This document shows positions 10,455 to 19,342 of a stretch of 64,000 nt of DNA, one piece after another. Positions within the stretch are counted from its first letter, which is position 1, and each line of letters begins with the position of its first letter. This DNA is from Limnohabitans planktonicus II-D5 (lineage in GTDB: Bacteria > Pseudomonadota > Gammaproteobacteria > Burkholderiales > Burkholderiaceae_C), in the NCBI RefSeq assembly GCF_001270065.2, contig NZ_LFYT02000005.1:1-64000 (forward strand). Reading direction: 5' to 3'. The position numbers and the translations under genes were made by a program. The notes beneath the pieces were generated by a model, which did no database searches, had not been told where the DNA came from, and saw nothing but the letters and a program-made list of their open reading frames with translations.

Positions 10455-10523
10455 CCCCCTCAAACACATGGAAGAATCATGTCGCCACACAGGCGTGTCA
10501 ATGCCCTCTCTGGAACACATCCA

Positions 10524-11723
10524 ATGACCCGCTTTGAGCCAACCCCATTCAAGCCTGCCGACACGCATCCGGCCATGCTCGGTTCCTTGCGTCCGCCCAG
10601 CGGTGTGACGCCGCTGAACTTTAGCCCCGGGCCTACATCCCTTGCGGCAGAAGTACAGACAAGCATCAAGGCCTTGTTCGACGCAGAACGCATGTGCTCG
10701 ATGTACCTCTCGCATCGCTCGCCTGAGTTTTTTGACATCTTGGTCAGTGCAGTGCAACGCTGCCGCATGGCGATGAACATTCCAAAAGAGTATGAAATTC
10801 TTTTCATGCATGGTGGTGGGCACGGGCAGTTTGCGGCAGTTCCGCTGAACCTTTGCACCCATGGCGATGAAAAAGCGACCTACCTGGTCAATGGCACCTG
10901 GTCCAAACGCGCCTTGACCGACGCCTCCAAATACTGCCGCCCTGTCGTGGTCTCCTCAGAGAACCAAGATGGCACGTTTACCCACAACCCATCCTTGGAG
11001 AATTTAGATCCCGAATCCAAGTACGTGTACCTTTGCTCGAATGAAACGGTGAACGGGATTGAGTGGCATCAGTTGCCCAAGCTGGGCATCAAAGCACCCC
11101 TGGTGATTGACGCATCGTCAGACTTTTCCACCAAGCCCATTGACTGGGTGGGCTGCAATGTGGGCGTTTTGTATGCCTGCGCATCCAAAAACATCGGCCA
11201 CCCAGGCCTGACTCTGTGTGTCATTCGACGGGACTTGCTGGGCACGCCCAGTCCACTTTGTCCAGGTGTCCTGTGCTACACCACCAACACCCGTGAAGGC
11301 AATTTATGGAACACCATCGCCACCTTCAACGTCGAGGTGGTCAACATTTATATGCAGTGGATGATCGCGCAGGGTGGCGTGCATGAAATGGAACGCCGAG
11401 CCATTGCAAAGTCGTCCATGTTGTACGACTTGATCGACAAGTCGGAGGGCTTTTACACCACCCCTATCGCAGACCCTACCATCCGCAGCCGCATGAACAT
11501 CCCCTTCGATGTCGCTGGTGGCGACGAGGCAACCACGCGGAACTTCTTGATCCAAGGTTGGGAGCGCGGAATCGTCGGCTTAAGAACACTGACCCCATTT
11601 GGGGTTGGCAAATACTTGAGGGCCAGTTTGTACAACGGCGTCAGCATGGATCAAGTGGAGGTCTTGGTCGCCTTCATGGCCAATTTTATGAAGACCTGTC
11701 GCACCCAACATTCGGCAGTCTGA
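10524..11723 (+). CDS. SerC-like class V aminotransferase with altered phosphate pocket
   Basis: A 399-residue PLP enzyme of the phosphoserine aminotransferase family: LNFSPGPTSL, YLSHRSPEFF, GGGHGQFAAVPLNL, NETVNGIEW, PLP lysine in ASKNIGHPG (about Lys222) and LRASLYNG. Compared with E. coli SerC as I recall it, the Arg of GGGRGQF is His here, and the GHR motif before the final RAS is replaced by LTPFGVGK. Both are phosphate contacts in SerC. The SHR pair and final RAS arginine remain. In a sulfonate cluster the natural analogue of 3-phosphohydroxypyruvate is 3-sulfopyruvate, so a cysteate/sulfopyruvate aminotransferase is proposed. A start at 10479 is also possible. Confidence 0.75.
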   Translation: MTRFEPTPFKPADTHPAMLGSLRPPSGVTPLNFSPGPTSLAAEVQTSIKALFDAERMCSMYLSHRSPEFFDILVSAVQRCRMAMNIPKEYEILFMHGGGHGQFAAVPLNLCTHGDEKATYLVNGTWSKRALTDASKYCRPVVVSSENQDGTFTHNPSLENLDPESKYVYLCSNETVNGIEWHQLPKLGIKAPLVIDASSDFSTKPIDWVGCNVGVLYACASKNIGHPGLTLCVIRRDLLGTPSPLCPGVLCYTTNTREGNLWNTIATFNVEVVNIYMQWMIAQGGVHEMERRAIAKSSMLYDLIDKSEGFYTTPIADPTIRSRMNIPFDVAGGDEATTRNFLIQGWERGIVGLRTLTPFGVGKYLRASLYNGVSMDQVEVLVAFMANFMKTCRTQHSAV

Positions 11724-11860
11724 TGTCAACCACCCTTGAGCTTAAATATTGCGCGCACAGCGATGCGCCCATTGTCATGGCACCGCCCTGTATCAGCACC
11801 CGAGGCCACATCGCACAAATGATCGACTGCCTGCACCCAACTATTCATGCCACGCCCTAA
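11723..11860 (+). CDS. Small ORF, 45 residues, unknown
   Basis: An ATG at 11723 shares its A with the upstream stop (TGATG), a layout typical of translational coupling, and the frame runs 45 codons to a stop 15 bases before the alcohol dehydrogenase gene. The peptide has two cysteines and no recognisable domain or signal. It fills most of a gap that is otherwise unusually long for this tight cluster. It could be a real small protein, a coupling leader, or chance. Confidence 0.25.
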   Translation: MSTTLELKYCAHSDAPIVMAPPCISTRGHIAQMIDCLHPTIHATP

Positions 11861-11875
11861 CTCGGAACCCATCCC

Positions 11876-12877
11876 ATGAAAGCACTCGTCTACACCAACC
11901 CACTCGAAGTCCAAATCCAGGACTGCCCTGAACCCGACTTGGCCCCGGGTGAAGTCGTTTTGCGCATTGATGCGGTGGGCATTTGCGGCTCTGACATGCA
12001 CGCCTACCACGGGCACGACCCGCGCCGCAAACCTGGACTGGTTTTGGGACATGAATTTTGCGGCACCATCGTGAAAACCGATGCGCCCGGCTTTGCCATC
12101 GGACAGCGCGTGACGGGCAATCCGCTCATCACCTGTGGCGTTTGTGACTACTGCGTACAAGGGCGCAACAACCTGTGCAGCCGACGCACCATGGTGGGCA
12201 TGACGCGTCCGGGTGCATTTGCCGAATTCATGTCCATTCCGGCAGCTTCACTGATTGAGATGCCCCAGGACATGCCCGCCATTCAGGCGGCTCTGACCGA
12301 ACCTGCCGCCACAGCGCTGCATGCCATCAACATGAGCCTCAAGGCCATGGCTCGGCCTTTGCCAGAAAATCGCACGCTGATCATTGGCGGCGGTGCGATT
12401 GGCATGTTGGCCGCCTTGTTGCTCAAAACTTATGGCGCACGCGGCACGGTACTGGCCGAAGTCAATCCACTTCGCCGCCAATCGGCCGAAAACCACGCGG
12501 GGGTCACCACCTACGATCCACGCACCACTGCACCCGAAGAAAATGGTTTTGACTATGTCATTGATGCAGTGGGCAGCAAGCTCACTCGGGTCGCCGCCCT
12601 CCATGCCGTCAAGCCAGGCGGCGTGATCATGCACATCGGTCTGCAAGACTGGGCCAGCGAGATCGACATGCGCAAGCTCACCTTGGCCGAGATCACTTTG
12701 ATGGGCACTTACACCTACACCACAGCAGATTTGCGCGCTACCGTGAAGTTGTTGCATGCAGGTGGATTTGGCGATTTGTCATGGGTAGCGAGTGTGCCGA
12801 TGGCCGATGGTGCACAGGCTTTTGCAGACCTCGACAGTGGCCAGATCGCCTCCAGCAAACTGGTTTTGTTGCCCTGA
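11876..12877 (+). CDS. Zinc-dependent alcohol dehydrogenase (candidate sulfopropanediol 2-dehydrogenase)
   Basis: A 333-residue medium-chain dehydrogenase. Catalytic zinc ligands are Cys37 (GICGSDMH) and His59-Glu60 (LGHEF). The structural zinc cysteines are Cys87, 90, 93 and 101 (CGVCDYC...NNLC). The Rossmann stretch is LIIGGGAIGMLAA. It resembles sorbitol, threonine and galactitol dehydrogenases acting on secondary alcohols. With the SDR upstream it could supply the second 2-dehydrogenase that interconverts (R)- and (S)-dihydroxypropanesulfonate via the 2-keto compound. Substrate is inferred from context only. Confidence 0.82.
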   Translation: MKALVYTNPLEVQIQDCPEPDLAPGEVVLRIDAVGICGSDMHAYHGHDPRRKPGLVLGHEFCGTIVKTDAPGFAIGQRVTGNPLITCGVCDYCVQGRNNLCSRRTMVGMTRPGAFAEFMSIPAASLIEMPQDMPAIQAALTEPAATALHAINMSLKAMARPLPENRTLIIGGGAIGMLAALLLKTYGARGTVLAEVNPLRRQSAENHAGVTTYDPRTTAPEENGFDYVIDAVGSKLTRVAALHAVKPGGVIMHIGLQDWASEIDMRKLTLAEITLMGTYTYTTADLRATVKLLHAGGFGDLSWVASVPMADGAQAFADLDSGQIASSKLVLLP

Positions 12878-13168
12878 CAAGCTTCAAAACACCGGCGCTG
12901 CACAGCTGATCGCTTCAGGACTGATGGGCCTGCTGACGGCAAGGGTGCCAAGCTCTTAACAGGCCCAAGGCCCAAGCCTCTTTATCCAAAGACGGGGCTC
13001 ACCTGTTCGCCTGGAACTTTTCCAATCGCGAAGCCTCATGGGGTAAACACCAACCCATCAATTCATATAGATGATTTACATTAATTTTCAAGAACAAAAG
13101 TCAAGCCTGTATTCAGGTGTTCAGGCACACCGCGTTCCAACCCACCCAAACCACCCAAGGAGAATTTT
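12878..13168. other. Leader region upstream of suyAB
   Basis: About 290 bases without a supported gene. The last 110 bases are AT-rich (ATTCATATAGATGATTTACATTAAT near 13061-13085) and are the likely promoter and regulator-binding region for suyAB. No clear -35/-10 pair or strong terminator could be fixed by eye. Confidence 0.35.
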
Positions 13169-13450
13169 GTGATCCATTGCGTACTGCACGAAGAAAAAGA
13201 CAGCGTTGCTGTTGTCGTCGTTGAAGGCATCGAAGCCGGTCAAAGCATGAATGCCCTCATCCTGGACGACAACCGCACCATCACGATCAAGGCCAATGCG
13301 GCCATCCCCATCGGACACAAAGTGGCCGTCAAGGCCATGGCCACGGGTGACACGGTCATGAAATACGGCACAGACATTGGCAAGGTGGTTGCAGCCATCG
13401 CGATTGGCGACCACGCCCATGTCCACAACATCAAAACCAAGCGCTGGTAA
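13169..13450 (+). CDS. suyA: Sulfolactate sulfo-lyase subunit A
   Basis: A 93-residue SAF-domain protein (NAAIPIGHKVAVKAMATGD, then VMKYGTDIGKVV), the small subunit of the altronate/galactarate dehydratase-like lyases. With SuyB it cleaves sulfolactate to pyruvate and sulfite in the cytosol. The GTG start at 13169 follows AAGGAGAA. In hexuronate dehydratases the SAF part is usually fused to the large subunit. Separate small and large genes, together with slcC and comC downstream, are characteristic of suyAB. Confidence 0.9.
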   Translation: MIHCVLHEEKDSVAVVVVEGIEAGQSMNALILDDNRTITIKANAAIPIGHKVAVKAMATGDTVMKYGTDIGKVVAAIAIGDHAHVHNIKTKRW

Positions 13451-13492
13451 TTCAGCACTGATTGCCCTCTTATCTTCTTCAAGGTTTATCTC

Positions 13493-14668
13493 ATGACCCT
13501 CATTGACAAAAACACCACTTTCTGGGGCTACCGCCGTGAAAACGGCCGTGTCGGCGTTCGCAACCACGTCATCATCTTGCCGCTGGACGACCTGTCCAAC
13601 GCAGCAGCAGAAGCGGTGGCCCACGCCGTCAAAGGGACCATGGCCATTCCGCACCCTTATGGCCGTTTGCAGTTCGGCGCTGATCTGGAACTGCACTTTC
13701 GCACGTTGATTGGCGCAGGCTCTAACCCCAACGTCGCTGCGGTGGTGGTGATTGGCATCGAAGACAGCTGGACCAAAACCGTGGTCGACGGCATTGCAGC
13801 CACGGGCAAGCCTGTGGTGGGTTTTGGCATCGAAGGCCACGGCGACCATGACACCATCATGCGCGCCTCCAAAGCCGCCAAAAAGATGGTGCAACACGCC
13901 ACCAGTTTGCACCGCGTGGAGTGCCCGATCTCTGACCTCTGGATTTCGACCAAATGCGGCGAGTCCGACACCACCTCTGGGTGCGGCGCCAACCCCACCG
14001 TGGGCAATGCCTTTGACAAACTGTATGGCTTGGGCACCACACTGGTGTTTGGCGAAACCTCCGAGTTGACGGGCGGTGAACATCTGGTGGCCGCGCGCTG
14101 CCGTACAGAACAGGTGCGCACTGACTTCATGAAAATGTTCAACAACTACCAGGACATGATCAAGCGCCACGCCACCACCGACCTGTCGGACTCCCAACCG
14201 ACCAAAGGCAACATTGCCGGTGGTCTGACGACGATCGAAGAAAAAGCGCTTGGCAATATCCAAAAAATCGGCAAGCAATGCATGGTGGATGGCGTGCTGG
14301 ACAAAGCTGAAACACCCACAGGCCCAGGATTGTGGTTCATGGACTCCTCTTCGGCCGCTGCAGAAATGGTGACCCTGTGCGCCGCCTCTGGTTTTGCGGT
14401 GCACTTCTTCCCCACAGGCCAGGGCAATGTGATCGGCAATGCCATCGTGCCCGTGATCAAGATTTGCGCCAACCCTCGCACCGTGCGCTTGATGAGCGAG
14501 CACATTGATGTGGACTGCTCGGGCCTGCTGCAGCAAGAGCAAACCATGGATGCTGCGGGTGATTTGTTGCTCGACATGATGATGCAAACCATCAACGGTC
14601 GATTCACCTCAGCAGAAGCCTTGGGCCATCGGGAATTTGTGATGACCCGTTTGTTCGAAAGTGCCTGA
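13493..14668 (+). CDS. suyB: Sulfolactate sulfo-lyase subunit B
   Basis: A 391-residue UxaA-family catalytic subunit. It starts with [15 protein letters not shown] and has cysteines in [16 protein letters not shown] and in the C-terminal [10 protein letters not shown], which in the family hold a metal or Fe-S centre. With SuyA it eliminates sulfite from sulfolactate to leave pyruvate. The gene follows suyA by 42 bp. Altronate or galactarate dehydratase is the generic annotation, but the split subunits and the sulfolactate dehydrogenase genes nearby favour SuyB. Confidence 0.9.
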   Translation: MTLIDKNTTFWGYRRENGRVGVRNHVIILPLDDLSNAAAEAVAHAVKGTMAIPHPYGRLQFGADLELHFRTLIGAGSNPNVAAVVVIGIEDSWTKTVVDGIAATGKPVVGFGIEGHGDHDTIMRASKAAKKMVQHATSLHRVECPISDLWISTKCGESDTTSGCGANPTVGNAFDKLYGLGTTLVFGETSELTGGEHLVAARCRTEQVRTDFMKMFNNYQDMIKRHATTDLSDSQPTKGNIAGGLTTIEEKALGNIQKIGKQCMVDGVLDKAETPTGPGLWFMDSSSAAAEMVTLCAASGFAVHFFPTGQGNVIGNAIVPVIKICANPRTVRLMSEHIDVDCSGLLQQEQTMDAAGDLLLDMMMQTINGRFTSAEALGHREFVMTRLFESA

Positions 14669-14726
14669 CCCTTTGGGCTGAGGATTTTTCCTCGGCCCAT
14701 GGCTCTTTCATCCCCAGGAGAACCAC

Positions 14727-15707
14727 ATGAACACCAGACGATTGACTCTTCACGCTTTGGCATCGGCTGCGGCCGTGTCTGCTGCACCCACACTCGCTCT
14801 CGCTCAAAGCTTGGCAGACTACCCCTCCAAGCCGATTCGCTACATCGTGCCCTTTCCTCCCGGCGGCCTGACCGACGTGATGGCACGCATGATCGCACTG
14901 AGTGTCGGCACCTCACTCAAACAATCCGTTCTGGTGGACAACCGCGCCGGTGCCAGCGCCAACTTGGGAGCGGATATGGCGGCAAAGGCCACGCCCGACG
15001 GTTACACCTGGTTGGCGGTGACGCTGGCCCACGCAGTGAACCAATCACTGTTCAGCAACCTGCCTTACAGCCTGGAAAAGAACTTGGCACCCGTGGCCCA
15101 CTTGGCGACAAGCCCACTGGTGCTGGTGGTCAATGAAAGCAATCCCGCCAAGACGCTGGCTGATTTTCTGACTCAAGCTCGTGCCAAACGACTCAACGCG
15201 GGCTCCAGCGGCAACGGCACACCACCCCACTTGGGCCTTGAGCTGCTGGCACACAGCGCCAAAATAGAGGTGACGCACATCCCCTATAAAGGTGGTGCCC
15301 CATCGCTCAACGACCTGCTGGGCTCGCAGTTGGATTTCATCGTTTCCAACATGCCTGAATGTGCGCCCTTCGTCAAATCTGGAAAGCTGCGTGCATTGGC
15401 TGTGACATCTGGCAAACGCCACCCCTTGCTGCCTGACGTGCCGACATTTGCCGAATCCGGCTTGGCCGGCGTAGAGCTTGAAAACTGGACAGGCTTGATG
15501 ATGCCGATCGATACGCCCAAGGCCATCGTTGAAAAAGTTTCTGCCGAGGCCATTCGAGCGGTGAAGACAAAAGAAGTCAATGAGCGTGTAGCGGCGATTG
15601 GCTTCACCCCAACGGGACTCGGCCGTGCGGAATTTGGCGAGATCATCAAAAAAGATGTTGCTCGTTGGCGTGAAATCGTGAAGATCCGCAACATCCAGGC
15701 TGGCTAA
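14727..15707 (+). CDS. TctC/Bug-family periplasmic receptor
   Basis: A 326-residue TTT-type solute receptor with an N-terminal Tat-like/Sec signal (MNTRRLTLHALASAAAVSAA, cleavage near ALAQ) and the Bug core YPSKPIRYIVPFPPGGLTD, RAGASANLG and NAGSSGNGTPPH. AGGAGAA precedes the ATG. It lies between suyB and slcC, 11 bp from the latter, so it is transcribed with sulfolactate genes. No membrane TctAB partner is in the window. Binding of sulfolactate or a related carboxylate-sulfonate is a reasonable inference. Confidence 0.85.
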   Translation: MNTRRLTLHALASAAAVSAAPTLALAQSLADYPSKPIRYIVPFPPGGLTDVMARMIALSVGTSLKQSVLVDNRAGASANLGADMAAKATPDGYTWLAVTLAHAVNQSLFSNLPYSLEKNLAPVAHLATSPLVLVVNESNPAKTLADFLTQARAKRLNAGSSGNGTPPHLGLELLAHSAKIEVTHIPYKGGAPSLNDLLGSQLDFIVSNMPECAPFVKSGKLRALAVTSGKRHPLLPDVPTFAESGLAGVELENWTGLMMPIDTPKAIVEKVSAEAIRAVKTKEVNERVAAIGFTPTGLGRAEFGEIIKKDVARWREIVKIRNIQAG

Positions 15708-15718
15708 GTCGCACCCCC

Positions 15719-16648
15719 ATGAAAAAAATAGTGATCACCGAATTCATGGACGAGTCGGCTGTTGCCTCCTTGCGCACCACGTTCAACGTTGTCTACGATC
15801 CCAAGCTGGTTGATGACACCCACCGCCTGATGGCCAGTGTGGCCGATGCCGACGCCGTCATTGTGCGCAACCGTACCCAGGTACGGGGCGACTTGTTGGC
15901 TGCTTGCGCGCAGGCGACGGTCATTGGCCGACTGGGTGTGGGCCTGGACAACATCGACGTTGCCGCATGCCAGGCGCGGGGCATGCAAGTGATCCCTGCC
16001 ACCGGCGCAAATGCGCTGGCTGTCGCCGAATACGTTATCGGTACAGCCATGCTTTTGCTGCGCGGCGTTTATCTGTCCAGCGAGCAAGTTGCCAATGGCT
16101 CATGGCCTCGGACGGCTCTGTCCAACGGGCGTGAAATTTATGGCACTTGCCTGGGTCTGATTGGCTTTGGCGGCATAGGTCAATTGACCGCCAAATTAGC
16201 CCAAGGCCTTGGCATGCGCGTTGTCGCACACGATCCGATGATGCCGCCCGACAGTTCGGTGTGGACGCAAACGGGTGTTCATCCAAACACACTGGATCAA
16301 CTCATCGCTCAAGCTGACGTGATCAGCCTTCACGTTCCGCTGACGCCAGCTACAAGCAATTTGCTTTCTGCAGAGCGCATTGCACAGATGAGACCTGGTG
16401 CCATTGTCATCAACACCTCTCGCGGCGGTATTGTGGACGAAGCGGCGGTGGCCACGGCCTTGCGCCAAAGCCATCTTGGAGGCGCTGCATTCGACGTGTT
16501 TGAGCCAGAACCTCTTGGGCCTGGCACACCCTGGCAAGGCTGCCCGAACGTCATCCTCACGCCGCATGTCGCAGGTGTTACCGCCGAATCCAATGTGCGC
16601 GTTTCAACCATGATCGCGTCCGCTGTGGCGAACGCCCTGAAAGACTGA
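15719..16648 (+). CDS. slcC: (S)-sulfolactate dehydrogenase, SlcC-like
   Basis: A 309-residue D-isomer-specific 2-hydroxyacid dehydrogenase. NAD motif GFGGIGQLTAK, catalytic Arg in NTSRGGIVDE, Glu in DVFEPEPL and His in LTPHVAGVT are all present. SlcC oxidises (S)-sulfolactate to sulfopyruvate, while ComC reduces that ketone to (R)-sulfolactate, the SuyAB substrate. The direct neighbours slcC-comC (6-bp gap) downstream of suyAB reproduce that racemising pair. A generic phosphoglycerate-dehydrogenase-like annotation is the alternative. Confidence 0.85.
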   Translation: MKKIVITEFMDESAVASLRTTFNVVYDPKLVDDTHRLMASVADADAVIVRNRTQVRGDLLAACAQATVIGRLGVGLDNIDVAACQARGMQVIPATGANALAVAEYVIGTAMLLLRGVYLSSEQVANGSWPRTALSNGREIYGTCLGLIGFGGIGQLTAKLAQGLGMRVVAHDPMMPPDSSVWTQTGVHPNTLDQLIAQADVISLHVPLTPATSNLLSAERIAQMRPGAIVINTSRGGIVDEAAVATALRQSHLGGAAFDVFEPEPLGPGTPWQGCPNVILTPHVAGVTAESNVRVSTMIASAVANALKD

Positions 16649-16654
16649 TCTCCC

Positions 16655-17650
16655 ATGCTTCACGCTTACGAAGAACTCAATGCGCTGGTGCAAGCGGCGC
16701 TGACCCATGCGGGTGCATCCCCAGACCAAGCTCAAGCCACGGCTCAAGCACTGGTGACCGCCGAAGCCAGCGGCCTGCCCTCGCATGGCCTGTCGCGTGT
16801 CAGCATGTATGTCAGCCACCTTATAGCGGGGCGAGTGGTGGGGGATGCCGTGCCGGTGGTTAAAAACCAGCGCGCCGGTGCCGTGCTGATTGATGCGGGA
16901 AATGGCTTTGCCTTTCCTGCCTGCCGCATGGCCATTGAGCAAGCCATTGACAGGGCTCGCCAGCACGGCATCGCCATTGCAGCAGTCACCAACAGCCACC
17001 ATTTCGGCATGGCTTCCTACCACTTGGATCCTGTTGCAGCGGCGGGCATGGTCGGCATTGCTTGCGGCAATTCTCCTGCAGCCATGCCGGCCGCTGGGGG
17101 CAAGCGCGCCATTTTTGGCACCAATCCCATTGCAGCGATTTTTCCCCGAACGGGCCATCCAGCGGTCAGCGTCGACCTGTCCTTGTCGGAGGTTGCTCGC
17201 GGCAAGTTGATGGTGGCCGCCGACAAAGGTGAATCGATCCCGTTAGGCTGGGCCCTTGACCCGGATGGGAACCCCACCACCGACCCCAAAAAAGGTTTGG
17301 AAGGCTCCATGCTCGCCATCGGCGGCACCAAAGGGGCCATGTTGGCGCTGGTGGTTGAGTTGCTGGTCACCACCTTGACCGGGGCCCACTTTGGCGCTGA
17401 AGCAGATACGTTTTTCAAGCCGCAAGGCAATCAGCCCCAACTGGGTCAAGTCTTCATCGTCATCGACCCCAAGGCACTGGGCGGTGATGCGGTTTACACC
17501 GAGCGCATAGAGGCACTGGTGACCGCCATGATGGCTGATGAAGGTGTGCGTCTGCCGGGTCAACGGCGTATTCAGTTGGTGGAGGCCGCCAAGCAAACAG
17601 GCATCAATGTGTCTCAGTCGGTGATGGACACGATCCGTGCTTTATGCTGA
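16655..17650 (+). CDS. comC: (R)-sulfolactate dehydrogenase, ComC-like
   Basis: A 331-residue malate/L-lactate dehydrogenase-2 family protein. The substrate arginine and histidine region SGLPSHGLSRV, the motif NSHHFGMASYH and the NAD region FGTNPIAAIFP are visible. ComC interconverts sulfopyruvate and (R)-sulfolactate, known from coenzyme M synthesis in archaea and from bacterial sulfolactate breakdown. It follows slcC by 6 bp and is the last catabolic gene before the regulator. Malate or ureidoglycolate dehydrogenase would be alternatives without this context. Confidence 0.87.
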   Translation: MLHAYEELNALVQAALTHAGASPDQAQATAQALVTAEASGLPSHGLSRVSMYVSHLIAGRVVGDAVPVVKNQRAGAVLIDAGNGFAFPACRMAIEQAIDRARQHGIAIAAVTNSHHFGMASYHLDPVAAAGMVGIACGNSPAAMPAAGGKRAIFGTNPIAAIFPRTGHPAVSVDLSLSEVARGKLMVAADKGESIPLGWALDPDGNPTTDPKKGLEGSMLAIGGTKGAMLALVVELLVTTLTGAHFGAEADTFFKPQGNQPQLGQVFIVIDPKALGGDAVYTERIEALVTAMMADEGVRLPGQRRIQLVEAAKQTGINVSQSVMDTIRALC

Positions 17651-17840
17651 TGGGATATTTGGTCAGGCCTTGGGTTCGATGGGCGCACAACTTAAATCAT
17701 CACATGCGCCTGGTTTATTGATGTGCAACGTCATCGCCTGGTCCGTGACTTTTTTCTGAGCACTGCGGCGAGCTGCAACTTCTGACTCTTGCCAGCCTTT
17801 TTGTGGCTTGGGTGTTTGTTATTTTGGAAGACTTTTTCGA

Positions 17841-18551
17841 ATGCTTTACCGCCAAGTCAAACGGCAGCTGATCAACGACATCCAGTCCGGTTTTGCGGCA
17901 CCTGGTGCGGCACTGCCCAATGAAAAAGATTTGGCCCAGCGCTTTCAGGTTTCTGTAGGCACGATCCGGCGCGCTGTGGACGAGTTGGTGGCAGAACACG
18001 TGCTCTTGCGCCAACAAGGCAGAGGCACTTTTGTCGGCAAGCTCGATCGCGAGCGCTTCATGTTCCAGTTTTTCAAAATCGTGCCCCGCGACAGGCCGAG
18101 TGAATTCCCCGAAGTCCGGCTGCACAAGTTTGCCAAGTCCAGAGCCACGCAAATGGAAGCGCAAGCATTGGGACTGCATGGCAACCAATGGGTATTCCGA
18201 ATCGAAAATGTCCTTCACTTGCAAGGCCAGCCTGTGATCCATGACCGAATAACCATCGCAGCAGCGATGTTCCCGGGCTTGAATCAAGCTTCCTTCACGG
18301 CTCGGACCACGACGATTTACGGTCACTATCAGGCTGCGTTCGGGGTGACCATTGTGGAGGCAGATGAAAGAGTTCGTGCCGAGTTGGTCTTGCCCGACAG
18401 TGCGCAATTGCTGAATCTGGCCATGCCCTCGCCCGTGTTGCGCATTGACCGAGTGGCACACACTTTTGATCGAAAACCAGCCGAATTTAGAACCTCCATT
18501 GTGGACACCCGAAATTTTGATTACGTCTCGCGCATGCGAGAGATGACATGA
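17841..18551 (+). CDS. GntR-family regulator with UTRA domain
   Basis: A 236-residue HutC-type GntR protein: winged helix at about 1-65 (LPNEKDLAQRFQVSVGTIRR, then QQGRGTFV) and a UTRA effector domain. The ATG at 17841 follows GGAAG and gives the normal N-terminus; the frame is open to 17808. It is co-directional with the sulfolactate genes and overlaps the next gene by 4 bases. GntR-type regulators are found beside sulfolactate genes in other bacteria, so it probably controls suyAB-slcC-comC in response to a pathway sulfonate. No operator was identified. Confidence 0.87.
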   Translation: MLYRQVKRQLINDIQSGFAAPGAALPNEKDLAQRFQVSVGTIRRAVDELVAEHVLLRQQGRGTFVGKLDRERFMFQFFKIVPRDRPSEFPEVRLHKFAKSRATQMEAQALGLHGNQWVFRIENVLHLQGQPVIHDRITIAAAMFPGLNQASFTARTTTIYGHYQAAFGVTIVEADERVRAELVLPDSAQLLNLAMPSPVLRIDRVAHTFDRKPAEFRTSIVDTRNFDYVSRMREMT

Positions 18552-19342
18552 CCGAGCTCGCCACACAGGCCAGGGATTTTGCGAAGACCTTGGCGCTCGA
18601 AGCTGCCCAGATGATCCAGCAAGCGGCTGGCCAGTCACATGCCATCGAGTTCAAGTCGGCTGGCGACTGGTGCAGCGCATTGGATCGCAGCATCGAAGCA
18701 CACCTGAAGGCACGCATTGCAAACCAGTATCCAGAACATGGATTTTTGGGTGAAGAAAGCGCCAACACTCGGGTTACCAATGGATTACTCTGGGTGATCG
18801 ATCCGATCGATGGCAGCATGAATTTTTTGCGAGGCTATCCACAGTACAGCGTCTCCATTGCACTCCTGTCCGATGGCGAGCCAATTGCCGCGTGCATTGT
18901 GGACCCCTGCCGTCAAGAGGTCTTCTGTGCAGCCCTCCATCAAGGTGCCACTTTGAATGGCAAACCCATGCAAGTGGCCAAGACGGAACAATTGCAACAG
19001 GCGATTGCTGCGACCGTTTTTCCCAAGCCCAAAGCAGCATCCATGCCAGATTATTTGGTCCAGTTTGACCGAGCTGTGTCCACTCTCGCCGGTGTACGCC
19101 GCTCGGGCAGCATGGCGCTGGAACTGGCTTACCTCGCGGCTGGCAGGATCGATGTTTTTTGGTCGCATGACATGGGCAGCTGGGATGCCGCAGCCGGTGT
19201 GCTCTTGATCCGGGAGGCAGGTGGACAAGCCTTTACGCTGGACGGATTGGTCTGGCACGAGTCCCGACGCATAGCCGCTGCTGCGCCACAGCTGGCCAGC
19301 ATGTGGCTTCAATTGCTATTGACCCGGCACGCTGAAGTTTGA
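18548..19342 (+). CDS. Inositol monophosphatase-family phosphatase
   Basis: A 264-residue Mg-dependent phosphatase of the IMPase/CysQ superfamily. Metal-site motifs are LGEES, DPIDGSMNF and SWDAAAG. Coupled by ATGA to the GntR gene, it is the last gene of the sulfonate block. The family covers inositol phosphates, fructose-1,6-bisphosphate, histidinol phosphate and 3'-phosphoadenosine 5'-phosphate. The substrate here is unknown; a phosphorylated sulfonate or PAP would suit the context. Its last codons (AEV then TGA) lie inside the repeat element beginning at 19331, so the native C-terminus may have been replaced by the insertion. Confidence 0.82.
   Translation: MTELATQARDFAKTLALEAAQMIQQAAGQSHAIEFKSAGDWCSALDRSIEAHLKARIANQYPEHGFLGEESANTRVTNGLLWVIDPIDGSMNFLRGYPQYSVSIALLSDGEPIAACIVDPCRQEVFCAALHQGATLNGKPMQVAKTEQLQQAIAATVFPKPKAASMPDYLVQFDRAVSTLAGVRRSGSMALELAYLAAGRIDVFWSHDMGSWDAAAGVLLIREAGGQAFTLDGLVWHESRRIAAAAPQLASMWLQLLLTRHAEV

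Noticed and set aside
13169..14668. Altronate or galactarate dehydratase
   Set aside because: Split subunits followed by slcC- and comC-like genes fit sulfolactate sulfo-lyase better; no hexuronate genes are present.
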